Positions 63,525 through 64,000 of a stretch of 64,000 bases of DNA are shown here, one piece after another. The stretch is from Paenimyroides aestuarii (GTDB lineage Bacteria > Bacteroidota > Bacteroidia > Flavobacteriales > Flavobacteriaceae). The notes below the pieces were generated by a model. The model worked only from the letters and a program-made list of their open reading frames with translations, was not told the DNA's origin and made no database searches. The stretch lies in the NCBI RefSeq assembly GCF_024628805.1, contig NZ_CP102382.1, forward strand, positions 2,790,001 to 2,854,000, written 5' to 3'. Each line of letters begins with the position of its first letter. Positions within the stretch are counted from its first letter, which is position 1. Both the position numbers and the translations under genes were made by a program.

Positions 63525-63995
63525 ATGAATATTTCTATTCAAATAGCCAATCGTTTTCGAGAAGTAATTCTCAATGGAACTTGGATTGCGAATACCAATT
63601 TTAAAAATCAGTTGGCTGGTTTAGACTGGCAAATGGCAACAAAAAAAGTAGATTCGTTAAACACCATTGCCGATTTGGCGCAGCATATTCATTATTATAT
63701 TTCTGGCGTGCTGAATGTTTTTAATGGAGGAACATTAGATATAAAAGATCAATTTAGTTTTGATTTTCCTGAAATAACTGCTCAAGAACAGTGGAATCAT
63801 TTCTTGAATAAATTCTGGAATGATGCTGAAATTTTTGCTCTTAAAGTAGAAAAAATGAGCGATGAAAAATTAGATTCGGTTTTTGTTGATGAAAAATACG
63901 GAAGCTATCGAAGAAACATCGAAGCCATGATTGAACACAGTTATTACCATTTAGGACAAATTGTCCTTATCAAGAAAATGCAATTAAAAGATTAA
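63525..63995 (+). CDS. DinB-family (DinB/YfiT-like) putative metalloenzyme
   Basis: Four-helix-bundle protein of 156 residues. The metal-binding His triad typical of the DinB superfamily is visible: His54 in ADLAQHIHYY, then His138 and His142 in IEHSYYHLGQI. The family includes thiol-dependent transferases (bacillithiol, mycothiol) and stress-induced proteins; the role here is unknown. It follows the lipoprotein gene by 3 bases and is last in the window, stopping 5 bases from its end; the operon may go on. Confidence 0.88.
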   Translation: MNISIQIANRFREVILNGTWIANTNFKNQLAGLDWQMATKKVDSLNTIADLAQHIHYYISGVLNVFNGGTLDIKDQFSFDFPEITAQEQWNHFLNKFWNDAEIFALKVEKMSDEKLDSVFVDEKYGSYRRNIEAMIEHSYYHLGQIVLIKKMQLKD

Positions 63996-64000
63996 TTAAG

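Overview
The window is a gene-dense, A/T-rich stretch of a Bacteroidota chromosome, almost certainly Flavobacteriaceae. Evidence: near-perfect TAnnTTTG -7 promoter boxes in front of many genes; a T9SS-type C-terminal sorting domain on a SprB-repeat adhesin; a TonB-dependent receptor paired with a DUF4249 lipoprotein; a monomeric NADP isocitrate dehydrogenase; a short CarB; a tmRNA whose tag reads GEENYALAA; and a PNGase F like that of Elizabethkingia. I cannot fix the genus. No rRNA, tRNA, CRISPR, prophage or transposase was seen.

Layout. 0-3 kb: MFS transporter plus an ABC ATPase, then a CDF metal exporter. 3.4-10.2 kb: topoisomerase IV genes parE and parC split by two Fic-fold genes (a class III-like Fic and a RhuM-Doc fusion), then an orphan response regulator. 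10.2-12 kb: a candidate 6S-Flavo-like structured RNA, tmRNA (ssrA), a membrane TPR-like protein and rpmH. 12-20 kb: carB and a 1667-residue secreted adhesin. 20-26 kb: transaldolase, SDR, M28 peptidase, acyl-CoA synthetase and a Cys-motif protein. 26-32.6 kb: a MarR-controlled beta-oxidation operon interrupted by a four-helix-bundle gene in a nest of short repeats. 32.6-38 kb (minus strand): recG-rdgB, a DEAD-box helicase and a small secreted protein whose start lies inside the helicase's apparent terminator. 38-39 kb: PNGase F predicted as a lipoprotein. 39-45 kb (minus): dnaB, accA, EamA, LptF/G and tgt. 45-54 kb: small envelope proteins, fumarylacetoacetase, glyA, PPIase, icd and Nudix. 54-57.4 kb: TonB receptor plus DUF4249. 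57.4-64 kb: flavin reductase, fused aminobenzoyl-CoA/salicylyl-CoA-type monooxygenase-reductase, CoA ligase and thioesterase, which together look like an aerobic CoA-dependent aromatic acid pathway, interleaved with small lipoprotein/secreted genes and a DinB-like protein.

How genes work together. Fatty acids are activated by the acyl-CoA synthetase (23.5 kb) and oxidised by the acyl-CoA dehydrogenase, bifunctional hydratase/dehydrogenase and thiolase, under a MarR protein with a perfect 12+2+12 palindrome at its own promoter. At the right end, the CoA ligase would make an aromatic acyl-CoA, the flavin reductase could supply reduced flavin, the fused enzyme would hydroxylate and reduce the ring, and the 4HBT thioesterase could release CoA. 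Most notable candidates for a less-described arrangement: (1) the Fic pair embedded between parE and parC, because characterised Fic enzymes of this type modify GyrB/ParE; (2) the structured RNA upstream of tmRNA; (3) the lipoprotein PNGase F; (4) the helicase terminator overlapping the next gene's promoter and start codon.
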